Made by a program: the position numbers and the translations under genes. Source: JAEUKH01 sp964447205 (GTDB lineage Bacteria > Myxococcota_A > Polyangia > Polyangiales > Ga0077539). Taken from it: 64,000 nucleotides of DNA. Positions 50,992 through 60,193 of this stretch are shown here, in pieces. Below the pieces are notes generated by a model. That model was given only the letters and a program-made list of their open reading frames with translations. It made no database searches and was not told the DNA's origin. The DNA is taken from NCBI GenBank assembly GCA_964447205.1, contig CAYUSB010000037.1, positions 1-64,000 on the forward strand. The letters are read 5' to 3'. How positions within the stretch are numbered: the stretch's first letter is position 1; each line of letters begins with the position of its first letter.

Positions 50992-52914
50992 ATGAGCGCC
51001 GGACGCGAGAGCCTGTCCCGTCGGAGCCTGGTCGGCTCCCGCATCGGGCGGTACGACATCATCTCCGAGATCGGCTCAGGGGGCATGGCCTCGGTCTATC
51101 TCGCGCGTTCGGCCGGTCGTGCGGGCGTGCGTCGTCTGGTCGCCATCAAGGTGATGCACCCCCACCTCACCCAGGACGACCAGTTTGTAGACATGTTTCT
51201 CGACGAGGCCCGGGTCGCCTCGGCGATCCACCACCCCAATGTGGTGCCCATCATCGACGTAGGCCAGGAGGACGACCTCATCTTCCTCATCATGGACTAC
51301 GTCGAGGGCGACTCGCTCTCCAACGTCGAGAAGGTGGCCGTCACCCTGCGCCGTCGGATCCCCCTCGGGATCACCCTGCGCATCTGCCTCGACGCCCTCG
51401 CGGGCCTGCACGCCGCCCACGAGCTGGTCAGCCCCGAGGGGCAGCACCTCAAGATCATCCACCGCGACGTCTCCCCGCAGAATATCGTCATCGGGGTTGA
51501 CGGCAGCTCGCGCATCGTCGACTTCGGCATCGCCAAGGCCGAGAGTCGCAACACCCACACCCAGGTGGGGATGATCAAGGGCAAGCTCAACTTCATGGCC
51601 CCCGAGCAGCTCCGGAGCCAGCCCCTCGACCGCCGGGTCGATGTCTTCGGGATGGGGGTCACCCTCTGGGAGGCCATCACCCTCCGGCGGCTCTTCGCCG
51701 GGGCCAACGACTTCGAGACAGCCTCCCGGATCCTCAAGGGCGAGTACCCCTCCCTGCTCGAGTTCGATCCCAAGCTCCCTGCGGCCCTCGACGAGGTGGT
51801 GCGCCAGTCGCTCCTGCCCGATCCCGACGACCGCTTCGCGACCGCGGAGGAGTTCGCCGAGGCCATCGAGACTCGCCTCAAGCCCCACATCGCCAGCATG
51901 CGCGACGTGGCGGCCTTCATCTCCGGGGTGGCCTCGCAGAAGCTCGACCGGGAGCGCACGGCCGTCCGCGAGCAGGCCGCCTCCAGCGAAGAAGACCCCA
52001 TGGGCTCGACCCTCGTCGAGGGCGGTCGCCGCCGCCGCGAGACCCCCACCGCCAACGCCCCGCGGCCCCTCCTGCCCAACACGGCCACGCCCCGGGCCCG
52101 CGGCGACGCCTCCGGGCAGCGCTCCAAGGTGCGGGCCCCCACGCTGGCGATGCCCGTGTCCGACGAGGCCGCGCGCCGGGGCGTGGTCGGGGCGCCGCGT
52201 CGGCCTGCGGCGGAGGCGGGGCTGGCCGAGCCGACCGTTCCGGGCACCCCCGCGGCGCGGTTTCGTCCGCAGGGGCCGTCGTCTCCTGCGACGCCTGCGC
52301 GGCGTTCGCCCGCGGTCCAGCCGAGCGAGCCCCCGGGCGACCCCACGGTGGCCATGGACATCCCCATGGCCGGGATGAATCACGGGGCCTACGACGACGA
52401 GGGCGACACCGAGATGTTCGCCCAACGGCCGGCGGCCCCGGCGGCGTTTCGGCCCTCGCGGCAGCCGCGACCCGCTCCCGCCCCGACGGCCGAGCCCGAG
52501 CCCGAGGAGCCCGAGCCCTTCGAAGAGGGGGAGTTTGAAGGGGCCCGTACGCTCTTCCAGCCTGTGTTCCCCGAGGCCCCTGTGACGGGCGCACCTGAGG
52601 AGGGCGGCCTCGTGAGCCGGGAGACGGCCGAGCGCACCCTCGCCATCGACCTCCTGCCGCGTCGGTCCGATCCCTCCAGTGTGACCGGGTCTGAGCCCGC
52701 GCCGCAGCCCCAGGGCTCCGTCGCCCAGTCGGGCGTGCACGCGGCCGCGGGCCCGGGGTCGTCGCCGTACGCGATGGGCCCGACGGGATCGCCCCCGTCG
52801 CCCGCGCCACGGGCTGCGGGTCTGTCCCCCTGGGTGTACGTCTTCATCAGCGTGGCCCTGGTGTCGGTGGCCTCGGCCCTCTTGTGGTTCGCGGTGATGC
52901 GCCAGGGGCGCTGA
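50992..52914 (+). CDS. Serine/threonine protein kinase with C-terminal transmembrane anchor
   Basis: A 640-residue Hanks-type kinase. The glycine loop is IGSGGMASVYLAR (27-39), the ATP Lys is K53 (VAIKVM), the catalytic loop HRDVSPQN starts at 157, then VDFGIAKA and MAPEQ, VFGMGVTLWEA. The kinase domain ends near residue 290. A roughly 320-residue Ala/Pro/Arg linker follows with an acidic patch (AEPEPEEPEPFEEGEF) and PTVAMDIPMAG. A C-terminal transmembrane helix (WVYVFISVALVSVASALLWFAV) is followed by four to five residues. No PASTA, PEGA or other sensor is on the far side, so any input must come through partners or the linker. The ATG at 50992 lies 13 nt after the predicted promoter. Confidence 0.94.
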   Translation: MSAGRESLSRRSLVGSRIGRYDIISEIGSGGMASVYLARSAGRAGVRRLVAIKVMHPHLTQDDQFVDMFLDEARVASAIHHPNVVPIIDVGQEDDLIFLIMDYVEGDSLSNVEKVAVTLRRRIPLGITLRICLDALAGLHAAHELVSPEGQHLKIIHRDVSPQNIVIGVDGSSRIVDFGIAKAESRNTHTQVGMIKGKLNFMAPEQLRSQPLDRRVDVFGMGVTLWEAITLRRLFAGANDFETASRILKGEYPSLLEFDPKLPAALDEVVRQSLLPDPDDRFATAEEFAEAIETRLKPHIASMRDVAAFISGVASQKLDRERTAVREQAASSEEDPMGSTLVEGGRRRRETPTANAPRPLLPNTATPRARGDASGQRSKVRAPTLAMPVSDEAARRGVVGAPRRPAAEAGLAEPTVPGTPAARFRPQGPSSPATPARRSPAVQPSEPPGDPTVAMDIPMAGMNHGAYDDEGDTEMFAQRPAAPAAFRPSRQPRPAPAPTAEPEPEEPEPFEEGEFEGARTLFQPVFPEAPVTGAPEEGGLVSRETAERTLAIDLLPRRSDPSSVTGSEPAPQPQGSVAQSGVHAAAGPGSSPYAMGPTGSPPSPAPRAAGLSPWVYVFISVALVSVASALLWFAVMRQGR

Positions 52915-53039
52915 GCCCCGACCCTGGGGTTGCGTCCGCGGGCGAAAACCCCACATCCCGAACGCGACGTGGTTTAGCCTCCCTGCCGCTCGGCGCTCGC
53001 GCCTTGCGCTCCCACGATTTCACCCCAAGAAAGCCGTCC

Positions 53040-54374
53040 ATGGCCAATCACGTAGTCATGCCGCAGCTCGGCGAGAGCGTCGTCGAGGGCACCATCACCC
53101 GATGGCACGTCAAGCCAGGCGACCGCATCGAGAAGGATGCCGTGCTGGTTACGGTCTCGACCGACAAGGCCGACACCGACGTCCCTTCCCCCGCGTCGGG
53201 CGTGGTCAAACAACTGCTCGCCGCCGAGGGGCAGGTTGTTCCGGTCAACGAGCCCATCGCCGAGATTGACTCCGCCGCGGACACCGACAGCCCGCCCGCC
53301 GCCGCCTCCAAACCCACTGAGGCTCCCGCCGCCGCGCCTCCCGCTGCGCCTCCCGCCGCGCCCGCGGGGCCTTCTGGGCCCACGTCGCCCGTCGTGCGTA
53401 AGCTCTCCCGGGAGCTTGAGGTCGACCTCCGCGGCGTGCGCGGCTCCGGCGAAAACGGCCGGGTCACCCGCGACGACGTGCTCGCCGCGGCCCACCCGCA
53501 ACCCGCGCGGCCCCAGGCGCCCGCCCAGCCTGCAACGCCCCCTGCCCCCGTCGCCCCTGCTGGGCCCGCGATCAAGGCCCCCGCGGCCCCGACGCCCCCT
53601 GCCAGCACTGCCGCGACCGCAGGGGTCCCCCCGGCTCCGCGTGGGGCGTTTCAGGTGCGGCCGTACGCGCCGGCTCCGGGCGACGAGGTGGTGCCCTTCA
53701 CCCGCCGCCGCCGCATCATCGCCGACCACATGGTGTACTCCAAACACGTCGCCCCGCACGTGTACACCTTCGCCGAGGTCGACCTGCACAAGGTGACGCG
53801 AGCCCGCGAGGCCAAGAAGGACAGCTACAAGTCCGAGGGGGTCTCGCTCACCTTCCTCGCCTTCATCGCCGCCGCCACGGCCCGGGCCCTGCGAGAAAAC
53901 CCCGCCGTCAACGCCCGGGTCCTCGACGACGCCTACGTCAAGCTCCGGGACATCAACCTCGGGGTCGCCGTGGAGACCCCCGCGGGTCTCCTCGTGCCGG
54001 TGGTGCGCAACGCCGACGAGCTCTCGGTCAAGGGCCTCGCACGGCAGATCGACGCCCTGGCCCGCAAGGCCCGCGACGGCAAGATCGAGGCCGACGACCT
54101 CGCCGGGTCGACCTTCACGATCTCCAACCCCGGCCTCAAGGGCAACTTCGTGGGCGCCGCCGTCATCAGCCAGCCCAACGTCGGCATCCTGCGCACCGGG
54201 GAGATCGTCAAGCGCCCTGTCGTGGTCGAGGTCGACGGGGTCGACACCATCGCCATCCACCCGGTGATGTTCATGGCCCTGTCGTACGACCACCGGATCG
54301 TGGACGGGGTGGCCGCCAACAACTTCTTGCACCGCATCACGGAGCTGCTCGAGGCCGGGTCGTTCGATCTCTGA
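53040..54374 (+). CDS. Dihydrolipoamide acyltransferase (E2) of a 2-oxo-acid dehydrogenase
   Basis: A 444-residue E2 acyltransferase. An N-terminal lipoyl domain (about 2-78) has MPQLGESVVEGTITRW and VSTDKADTDVPSP; the Lys in TDKAD is the lipoylation site (family usually ETDKVxxE). A short peripheral-subunit-binding domain lies near residues 120-150 (VRKLSRELEVDLRGVRGSGENGRVTRDDVL), flanked by Ala/Pro linkers. The catalytic domain has RRIIADHMVYS and the active-site LSYDHRIVDGV near residue 415. It probably belongs to a branched-chain or pyruvate dehydrogenase complex; E1 and E3 are not in the window. The ATG at 53040 follows a -10-like TAGCCT (52975-52980). Confidence 0.94.
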   Translation: MANHVVMPQLGESVVEGTITRWHVKPGDRIEKDAVLVTVSTDKADTDVPSPASGVVKQLLAAEGQVVPVNEPIAEIDSAADTDSPPAAASKPTEAPAAAPPAAPPAAPAGPSGPTSPVVRKLSRELEVDLRGVRGSGENGRVTRDDVLAAAHPQPARPQAPAQPATPPAPVAPAGPAIKAPAAPTPPASTAATAGVPPAPRGAFQVRPYAPAPGDEVVPFTRRRRIIADHMVYSKHVAPHVYTFAEVDLHKVTRAREAKKDSYKSEGVSLTFLAFIAAATARALRENPAVNARVLDDAYVKLRDINLGVAVETPAGLLVPVVRNADELSVKGLARQIDALARKARDGKIEADDLAGSTFTISNPGLKGNFVGAAVISQPNVGILRTGEIVKRPVVVEVDGVDTIAIHPVMFMALSYDHRIVDGVAANNFLHRITELLEAGSFDL

Positions 54375-54377
54375 TCC

Positions 54378-54405
54378 CACGCCCTTCGGGCATCGCTCGG
54401 GCGTG
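54378..54405. terminator. Convergent terminator-like hairpin after the E2 gene
   Basis: CACGCCC (54378-54384) pairs with GGGCGTG (54399-54405), a 7-bp stem with 14-nt loop. It fills most of the 41-bp gap between the E2 gene and the convergent gene at 54416-55525. It lacks a T-run, so termination may be weak or Rho-dependent. The stem is symmetric and could serve both strands. Confidence 0.45.
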
Positions 54406-54415
54406 ATCCGCGGGC

Positions 54416-55525
54416 TCAATAGATGGCGAGGGCTACGCTCGCTTCGGGCACGATGACCGAACCGATCTCGTGGAAGGTCATCCGGGCGGCCCCGGCGCGG
54501 AGCTGCAAGGCCATCCGGGTGGTCACGGGCAGCTCGCCGAGGAAGCCTACCCGCGCGAAGTAGCCGAAGAACCCCTGCGCTTCGGTGCCCCCCGTGCGCC
54601 CCAACGCCAGGCCGGCGCCGACGTACGCCCCGGCGTTGAGGTGCGGCATCACGCGGATCTCGGGGCCGATCGTGCCCACCAGGGCGTTGCGCGCCAGCAC
54701 GTCGGTGGCGATGCCGAAGCCCATCCCCTGCGAGGGGAAGTACCCGAGGAAGGTGTGGCCCGAGAAGGCTGCTTGCATCCGCGCGACGCCGTCTGCGGGC
54801 AACCCGGCCATGCCGACCCCCGTCGTGAGGGTGAGACCCACGCGGTTGAGCGGGGCGCGTGCGAGCCGCGCGTAACGATCGTCTGGGCCCTCGTAGATTT
54901 GTGCGCTGTACGCGTCCTGGACGAGCTCCGGGGTGAGGGCCGACATGGGCACCGCGAGGACCTGGCCTCGGGGCCTCATGATGTACAGCTCCTCGTTGGG
55001 GTTGACCGCGATCCAGCCGTCGTAGCGTGCTCCCTCCGTGCCCGCGAGCACGAAGACGATCACCCCCGCCGCCAGCACCGCCGCCACCAGCACCGCCACC
55101 GCCGCGCCGTCGCCCCCGCCTCCGCCCCCGCTCCTGCTGCTGCCCCCGCTGCTACGTCCGCTCCCGGTGCCCATCGGGCTCCCGCCGAGGGTGAGCCCGC
55201 TCGACGCTCCGAGCGCCGAGGCCCGTGGACTCCAGCGGACGTCCATCTGGGGCGGGGTGAGACGCCATCGACCGCTCGAAGCAAACGAAACGGGCGTGGC
55301 AATCACCGTGCTCGCGGGGTGTATCGTCACGCCGTCGGGCGGAACGTCGTCCCCCCCGAGGCCCTGGGTGGCCCGGACGGCCTGCCACCGTTCGCCCGGG
55401 GGAAGCCGCGACAGACGCAAGAGCTCCACCTGAGAGATCAGGTAGTTGCGTGACAAACACCCCTCGCCCCCGAGCAGGAGGGGAATGGACGCGACCGCGA
55501 TCCACCGTTGCCATCGTTTGCCCAT
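54416..55525 (-). CDS. Membrane-associated protein with Ser/Gly linker, possibly a lipoprotein
   Basis: A 369-residue protein. The ATG at 55525 gives a signal-like KRWQRWIAVASIPLLLGGEGC; GEGC is a weak lipobox, so lipid attachment is possible but uncertain. Residues about 100-135 are a Ser/Gly low-complexity linker (GTGSGRSSGGSSRSGGGGGG), followed by a hydrophobic helix (AVAVLVAAVLAAGVIVFVLA) that would cross a membrane. The C-terminal 200 residues are beta-rich with alternating hydrophobic strands (VGLTLTTGVGMAG, NAGAYVGAGLALG, ALQLRAGAARM), compatible with an outer-membrane barrel. I do not recognise a family. It is transcribed toward the E2 gene. Confidence 0.75.
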   Translation of the reverse strand: MGKRWQRWIAVASIPLLLGGEGCLSRNYLISQVELLRLSRLPPGERWQAVRATQGLGGDDVPPDGVTIHPASTVIATPVSFASSGRWRLTPPQMDVRWSPRASALGASSGLTLGGSPMGTGSGRSSGGSSRSGGGGGGDGAAVAVLVAAVLAAGVIVFVLAGTEGARYDGWIAVNPNEELYIMRPRGQVLAVPMSALTPELVQDAYSAQIYEGPDDRYARLARAPLNRVGLTLTTGVGMAGLPADGVARMQAAFSGHTFLGYFPSQGMGFGIATDVLARNALVGTIGPEIRVMPHLNAGAYVGAGLALGRTGGTEAQGFFGYFARVGFLGELPVTTRMALQLRAGAARMTFHEIGSVIVPEASVALAIY

Positions 55526-55714
55526 CCACACGGAAGGTACCGTGGACCCTGATCGCACTCCAGGGCTCTTCGGCCTTGACGCGCCCTCACGGGGGCCTTT
55601 CGTATGGATCGGGCTTGATTGTACCGTTCGATGATCGAGCCACGCCGCCGGGTCGCTGCGGTGCTCAGTACGGTGGGCTGATGGGATCGCCTGACGGCGA
55701 AGGAGAGACCGCGC

Positions 55715-57625
55715 TCAGGGAGGCTGCACGAGGACGATGTACGCCCCGGGGTGGCTGTCGTTGTTGCCGTCCACGACGATCCAGGCGGGGCCCTGGGAGA
55801 GCTGCACCAGGCGCCCGTTGCCGGGGCCGAAGCACTCGATCTCGTCGGTCATGGTCCCGCCGCACTGCCCCTGCCGCACCGCCACCACCTGACCGGCCGT
55901 GGCCAGGGCCACCCGGAGCTGTTGGGAGCCCGGGGCGTTGTAGCGCAGGACGTCCTCGGGGCGGCCGATGAAGCTGCCGCAGCCGGTGCGATGCAGGCCT
56001 CCGAGGCCCGTGGGCAAGGGGCCGTACACGGTGCCCCCGAGGCTCACGTCGAGGAGGGGCGTGGAGTTGCAGGTGTTGACGGGGGTCCCGGCGCGGCGCT
56101 GGGCCCGGAATACGAACGACCCCGCGGCCCCCGTGTTGGGCGTCTCGACGGAGACGATGACCGTGCGGGTGGGGCTGGAGGGGTTGCGCACGGGGCGCAG
56201 GAAGATCCGGGCTCCGCTCGTCGAGCGGGTCGCGTTGTCGTTGCAGACCACCTCGGCCTGACCGCACCCGCCGCGGACCGACAGGACCGGGTTGCCGGCG
56301 CCATTGGGCAGGGCCTCGAGCACGAGGTTGTCGTTGCTGGGGGCGGTGACCGCGATGAAGACCTCGGGGCCTCCGCCGCCGCAGCTGCTGGCGGCGGTGT
56401 TGGTGGCCCCGCGGGTGGAGCCGGCCAGGGTGGCCTCGCGTCGGTCGTTGGCCAGCACGATCGACACGGCCCCGGCGCAGGTGTCGCCGGGTACGCCGCA
56501 GACCCCGTCCTCGTCGATCTCGCCGTTGCAGTTGTCGTCGACCCCGTTGCAGACCTCCGGGGCGTCGGGGTTGATCCGCGGGTCGTTGTCGTTGCAGTCG
56601 CGCCCCCCGGCGCAGGCCATGCCCTCGACCTCGCGGGCGGCGAACCCGTCGTTGTCGAGGTCGACGGGGGTGCTGACGCAGCGTTGGGCCACGGGGTCGC
56701 AGCGGTCGCTCGTGCAGGCGCTGTTGTCGCTGCAATTGCGCGGGACCCCGCCGCCCTGGCACTGGCCCGTGGCGAGGTCGCAGGTCGCCCCCGTGACGCA
56801 GAACGAGTTGCAGAAGCTCGGGATGGGCGTGTAGACGCAGCCCTGCACGACGCTGCACGAGGCGGCCACGCAAGGCCCGCGGGCCGCGCAGAGCGAGAGG
56901 TTGGGCACGCTCACGCAGGACCGGGCCGACTCGTCGCAGCGGTCGACGGTGCATTCGACCCGGTCGTTGCATTGCACGGGGGCCCCGGCCGTGCAGCCGC
57001 GGGTCGGGTCGCACACCTCGGCCCCGTTGCAGTAGACCCCGTCGTTGCAGAGGTCGTTGTCGGCGGTGGCCACGCAGCGGCCCGTCATGGGGTCGCAGCG
57101 GTCGAGGGTGCAGCTCACCCCGTCGTCGCACTGCATCGGGGTCCCGGGCATGCAGCGGTTGTTGCGGCAGGTCTCGACCCCGTTGCACGCGTTGCCGTCC
57201 CCGCATTGGGCGTCGGTGGTGCAGTCGACCCGGTTGCAGCCGCGAGAGGCCGCGTCGCACACGGTGCCCATGGGGCAGAGGGCGTTGTTGGGGGTGGAGA
57301 CGCAGGCCCCGGTGGCCTCGTTGCAGCGGTCGTCGGTGCAGTCGATCCCGTCGTCGCAGGTGCCCTCGCAGGCCGAAGGGGGCACGTCGGAGGGGACCGG
57401 GACGTCGGGGGGGACCGGGACGTCGGGCGGAGAGATCCCGTCGGGGGGCGGGGCGTCGGGGGTGGGGAGGTCGAGGGGGGGCCCCAGGTCGGTGCCCACG
57501 GGCCGATCGAGGCGGGTCCCGGCGTCGGCCCCGGGGCGGAGGTCGGCCGTGTCGGGCGACACGAGGAGCGAACACGAGGCCAGGAGCGGGACCCAGAGGG
57601 CCCAGGCAGGAGACGGGCGCGTCAT
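55715..57625 (-). CDS. Cys-rich surface lipoprotein with Dicty_CTDC/MopE-like repeats
   Basis: A 636-residue lipoprotein. Signal and lipobox: PAWALWVPLLASCS. An Asp/Pro stalk (about residues 25-85) contains three nearly direct PPDVPVP units. Then come at least six Cys-rich repeats with the pattern CDDG.xCTxDRCDxxTGxCV, similar to the Dictyostelium CTDC family and MopE-type proteins. A metal-binding motif DCNDNDPRINPDAPEVCNGVDDNCNGEIDEDG then occurs near residue 345; it is the MopE-like calcium/copper-binding block. The C-terminal 260 residues are beta-rich. The ATG at 57625 follows GGGAGG (minus strand). It overlaps the upstream TPR gene by 1 bp (TGATG), so they are co-translated. Confidence 0.88.
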   Translation of the reverse strand: MTRPSPAWALWVPLLASCSLLVSPDTADLRPGADAGTRLDRPVGTDLGPPLDLPTPDAPPPDGISPPDVPVPPDVPVPSDVPPSACEGTCDDGIDCTDDRCNEATGACVSTPNNALCPMGTVCDAASRGCNRVDCTTDAQCGDGNACNGVETCRNNRCMPGTPMQCDDGVSCTLDRCDPMTGRCVATADNDLCNDGVYCNGAEVCDPTRGCTAGAPVQCNDRVECTVDRCDESARSCVSVPNLSLCAARGPCVAASCSVVQGCVYTPIPSFCNSFCVTGATCDLATGQCQGGGVPRNCSDNSACTSDRCDPVAQRCVSTPVDLDNDGFAAREVEGMACAGGRDCNDNDPRINPDAPEVCNGVDDNCNGEIDEDGVCGVPGDTCAGAVSIVLANDRREATLAGSTRGATNTAASSCGGGGPEVFIAVTAPSNDNLVLEALPNGAGNPVLSVRGGCGQAEVVCNDNATRSTSGARIFLRPVRNPSSPTRTVIVSVETPNTGAAGSFVFRAQRRAGTPVNTCNSTPLLDVSLGGTVYGPLPTGLGGLHRTGCGSFIGRPEDVLRYNAPGSQQLRVALATAGQVVAVRQGQCGGTMTDEIECFGPGNGRLVQLSQGPAWIVVDGNNDSHPGAYIVLVQPP

Positions 57626-58812
57626 CAAAACCTCCCAGACAAAGAGAAGGAAGCGCCCTGGGCCGAGGGCGAGGCGGAGAGCTCGACGCGGCGACGGGCC
57701 CGGTGATTGAAGAACAGCACGGTGCTCACCGCGGCCCCGACCACGGCCGTGCCGAGGGCGATGTCGGCGAAGAGGGCGTAGCGTTCGGCCCGGAGGGCGG
57801 CCGCGTCGCCGGCAGCCTGGGCGGCCCCGGGGTCCCCCTGTCCCTGACGCACCTGAAGCACCGCGGCGTCGAAATCGGCGTCGGCCGACAGGGCCATGGC
57901 CCCGAAGACCCCGCAGGCCACCACGGCGACCCCGGTCACGCCCGCCGTGGCCCAGAAGACCCCGAGGCCGCGGGTCGTGCGGGGCTCCGGAGGGCTCAGG
58001 GGGGCGCTCGGGGCGAGCTCGATGACGGAGGGGCGCGGGCTGCCCTCCGAGGGCGGGACGGGGGCCTCCGGAGGCGCGGCGGGGGTGCCCGCGGGGGCCG
58101 TGGCGGAGGTCGCGGGCGGCGGGGCGGTCGAGGCTCCCGCGGGGGCGGCGACCGCGGTTGGGGCGACCTGGGCGACCCCAGGCCCGGGGGCGTTGGCTTG
58201 CAGGGTGATGCCGATGCGCTGCTGGCCCCCGCCGGGTCCGTCAAACTCCTGGCGGGCGGGGAAGTACCCGTCGGCGATCACCTCCAGGGCGTGGCGCCCC
58301 GGGGCCAGCCGGATGGTGCGGTCGAGGGGGACGGCGACCCCGTCGATGGTGGCGTGCACCCCCTCGGCGCTGGCGGGGCTGACGGTGACGGTCACCTCCG
58401 AGACGCCCTGACGCAGCTCGCGCAGGTGACTCTGCACGGCGGTGCGCTGCGGGGTCTCGACGTCGGGGGTCTCGGCGAGGTACTGCTCAAAGTGGAAGAT
58501 GGCCTCGACGGGGCGCCCGAGCTCCACGTAGCAGTTGGCCATGTTGACCCGCACGGAGGGGTGTGGGGCCAGGCGATAGGCCTGCTGGAAGGCCTCCAGG
58601 GCCGTCGCCCAGGTGCGGCGCTGGAAGGCGGCCACGCCTCGTTGAAACTGCTGTCTGGCCTCGGCCCGATCGGCCGGGGAGGGGGGCGTCTGGGCCTCGG
58701 CGGGGGCGGGTCCCACCGCGGAGAGTCCCATCCAGGCCCACATCGCCAGCGGAAGTCCCCAGCGGCGCCCGGGGTGTCGGGTGGTTGAAATGCTCGTCGC
58801 CCTCGTGCGCAC
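57625..58812 (-). CDS. Exported TPR protein with PEGA-like domain and C-terminal helices
   Basis: A 395-residue envelope protein. A signal peptide (RWGLPLAMWAWMGLSAVGPAPAEAQ) is followed by TPR helices at about residues 45-125 (FQRGVAAFQRRTWATALEAFQQAYRLAPHPS, NCYVELGRPVEAIFHFEQYL). A PEGA-like beta module (about 140-205) has HATIDGVAVPLDRTIRLAPGRHALEVIADGYFPARQ. An Ala/Pro linker precedes two hydrophobic segments (TAGVTGVAVVACGVFGAMAL, DIALGTAVVGAAVSTVLFF) and an RRRVELS tail. The GTG start at 58812 is chosen because it leaves a clean signal. It is immediately upstream of the Cys-rich lipoprotein on the same transcript, suggesting a surface partner pair. Confidence 0.82.
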   Translation of the reverse strand: MRTRATSISTTRHPGRRWGLPLAMWAWMGLSAVGPAPAEAQTPPSPADRAEARQQFQRGVAAFQRRTWATALEAFQQAYRLAPHPSVRVNMANCYVELGRPVEAIFHFEQYLAETPDVETPQRTAVQSHLRELRQGVSEVTVTVSPASAEGVHATIDGVAVPLDRTIRLAPGRHALEVIADGYFPARQEFDGPGGGQQRIGITLQANAPGPGVAQVAPTAVAAPAGASTAPPPATSATAPAGTPAAPPEAPVPPSEGSPRPSVIELAPSAPLSPPEPRTTRGLGVFWATAGVTGVAVVACGVFGAMALSADADFDAAVLQVRQGQGDPGAAQAAGDAAALRAERYALFADIALGTAVVGAAVSTVLFFNHRARRRVELSASPSAQGASFSLSGRF

Positions 58813-58897
58813 AGTGGCCTCTCTCGCGTCGGAGCCGGGGTGGATCAGGGGGAGTGCCGCCCGGCGTGGCCCAAGCATGCGCGCAATCTGGCAGCCG

Positions 58898-59635
58898 TCA
58901 CAACCCCCAGCCGCCCGTCACAGGCAGGTCGATCCCAGTTAAATATCCCGCCTCTTCCGAGAGGAGAAACCGCACCGGGGGCACGATCGCCTCAGGCGGC
59001 CCCGCCGCACCTCCCGGGACGCCGCGGGTCAGGGCCCGCAGGGTGGTCGGATCGACGCCCTCGGACTTCAGGACCCCGGGGGAGACGACGTTGACGGTGA
59101 CCCCGCGGCCTGCGGTCTCTCGGGCGAAGGCCCGGGCCAGGGACACGAGGGCGGCCTTGGCGGCGTAGTATCCCGCGATGGCCGGGGGGGCCGACAGGCG
59201 CGAGACGGTGGCGTGGCCGAGTACGATCACCCGTCCCCACCCGTCGGCAAGCATCGGGGGCACGAGGGTCGTGGCGAGGGCGTGGAAGGCCTCGGGCCCG
59301 AGGGCGAACTCCTGCCGCAGGGTCTCCGTGGGTTGGGACAGGAGGGGGGCCCGGAGGAAGGTCCCGGCGGCGTGGAGGAGGGCGTGGACGGGGCCACCCT
59401 GCAGGGCCGCGTCGCACAGGGAGCGGGTGGCCTGGAGGTCGGCGAGGTCGAGCGGGTGGAGGGTGTACGCGGCCCCGGTCGCGTCGAGGCGGGCCCGCAG
59501 GGATTGGGCCCGGTCGGGGTGGCCGCGGTGGGTCAGGCAGAGGGACCACCCGTCGCGGGCCAGGGCCTCGGCCAGGCATCCCCCGAGGCTGCCCGTGGCC
59601 CCCGTGAGGAGGGCCCGGCGGGGCAGGGGGCTCAG
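58898..59635 (-). CDS. Short-chain dehydrogenase/reductase without a canonical start codon
   Basis: A roughly 245-residue SDR. It has ALLTGATGSLGGCLAEALA (NAD(P) loop TGxxxxxG), LHAAGTF in place of the usual NNAG, a VIVLGHATVSRLSA strand with the catalytic Ser region, YYAAKAALVSLARAFA (Tyr-x3-Lys), and VNVVSPGVLKS. Rossmann sequence begins within ten residues of the preceding gene's stop, and no ATG, GTG or TTG occurs in-frame there. The best start is a CTG at 59635 overlapping the upstream TGA (CTGA). Alternatives would remove the whole cofactor loop. Substrate unknown. Downstream of the TerB-like gene and probably coupled to it. Confidence 0.75.
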   Translation of the reverse strand: MSPLPRRALLTGATGSLGGCLAEALARDGWSLCLTHRGHPDRAQSLRARLDATGAAYTLHPLDLADLQATRSLCDAALQGGPVHALLHAAGTFLRAPLLSQPTETLRQEFALGPEAFHALATTLVPPMLADGWGRVIVLGHATVSRLSAPPAIAGYYAAKAALVSLARAFARETAGRGVTVNVVSPGVLKSEGVDPTTLRALTRGVPGGAAGPPEAIVPPVRFLLSEEAGYLTGIDLPVTGGWGL

Positions 59636-60072
59636 GACGTGACCTCGCGGAAGAGGCTGTCGGCCTCGGCGTCGCTCAGGCCGAAGGCCTCCTGGAGGAA
59701 GTGCAAGAAGTCCTCCTCGTCGCGGCTGAGCTCGCCGTCGCTGGCCGCGCAATAGGCCGCGAGCTGGTACGACACCCGGCGCAGGGTCGGGTCGGTGATG
59801 TGGGTGGCCAGGGCTGTGATGCGGTCGTTGATGGCGTAGGCCGAGGTGTACCGCTCCATCTCGTCGAGGATCTGCTGGGCCTGCTCCACGGTGAAGTCGG
59901 CCAGGGCCTCGATCTGCCGGAGGGTGGCCACGACGGCCGAGACCTCGTGGTCTTCGACCACGCTGTCGCTGGTGGCAGACCACAGGGCCAGCTCGGCGAC
60001 GTACCAGGGCTGGTCGTCGTTGTCGGCCGACCATACGACGGGCTCAAACGCGGTGCGGGGATCGAAGGGCAT
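59632..60072 (-). CDS. TerB-like (tellurite-resistance TerB fold) protein
   Basis: A 146-residue all-helical protein. Acidic helices ELALWSATSDSVVEDHEVSAVVATLRQIEAL and LAAYCAASDGELSRDEEDFLHFLQEAFGL carry the (D/S)DGxLxxxE loop typical of TerB/DjlA-N-like domains, which bind divalent metal. DFTVEQAQQILDEMERY is between. No signal or membrane helix. Relatives are found in tellurite resistance, stress and unrelated contexts; no ter operon is nearby, so the role is open. The ATG at 60072 is used; an in-frame upstream start would add a poorly conserved Arg/Cys tail. It overlaps the SDR start. Confidence 0.75.
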   Translation of the reverse strand: MPFDPRTAFEPVVWSADNDDQPWYVAELALWSATSDSVVEDHEVSAVVATLRQIEALADFTVEQAQQILDEMERYTSAYAINDRITALATHITDPTLRRVSYQLAAYCAASDGELSRDEEDFLHFLQEAFGLSDAEADSLFREVTS

Positions 60073-60193
60073 GCGGCAAACTCTCCGTCCCCGGGTATCG
60101 CACCGACCGCAGCGCCCTGTCATCCTCTTCGGTGCCCGCCCGCATCTACCGCGAACCGCCCATGGGGCCCTGTGCTAGGGTCGGGCCGCGCGG

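Noticed and set aside
55751..57706. 651-codon plus-strand frame opposite the Cys-rich lipoprotein
   Set aside because: The Val/Ala/Gly-rich translation mirrors the Cys codons of the other strand; the lipoprotein has a signal peptide and SD.
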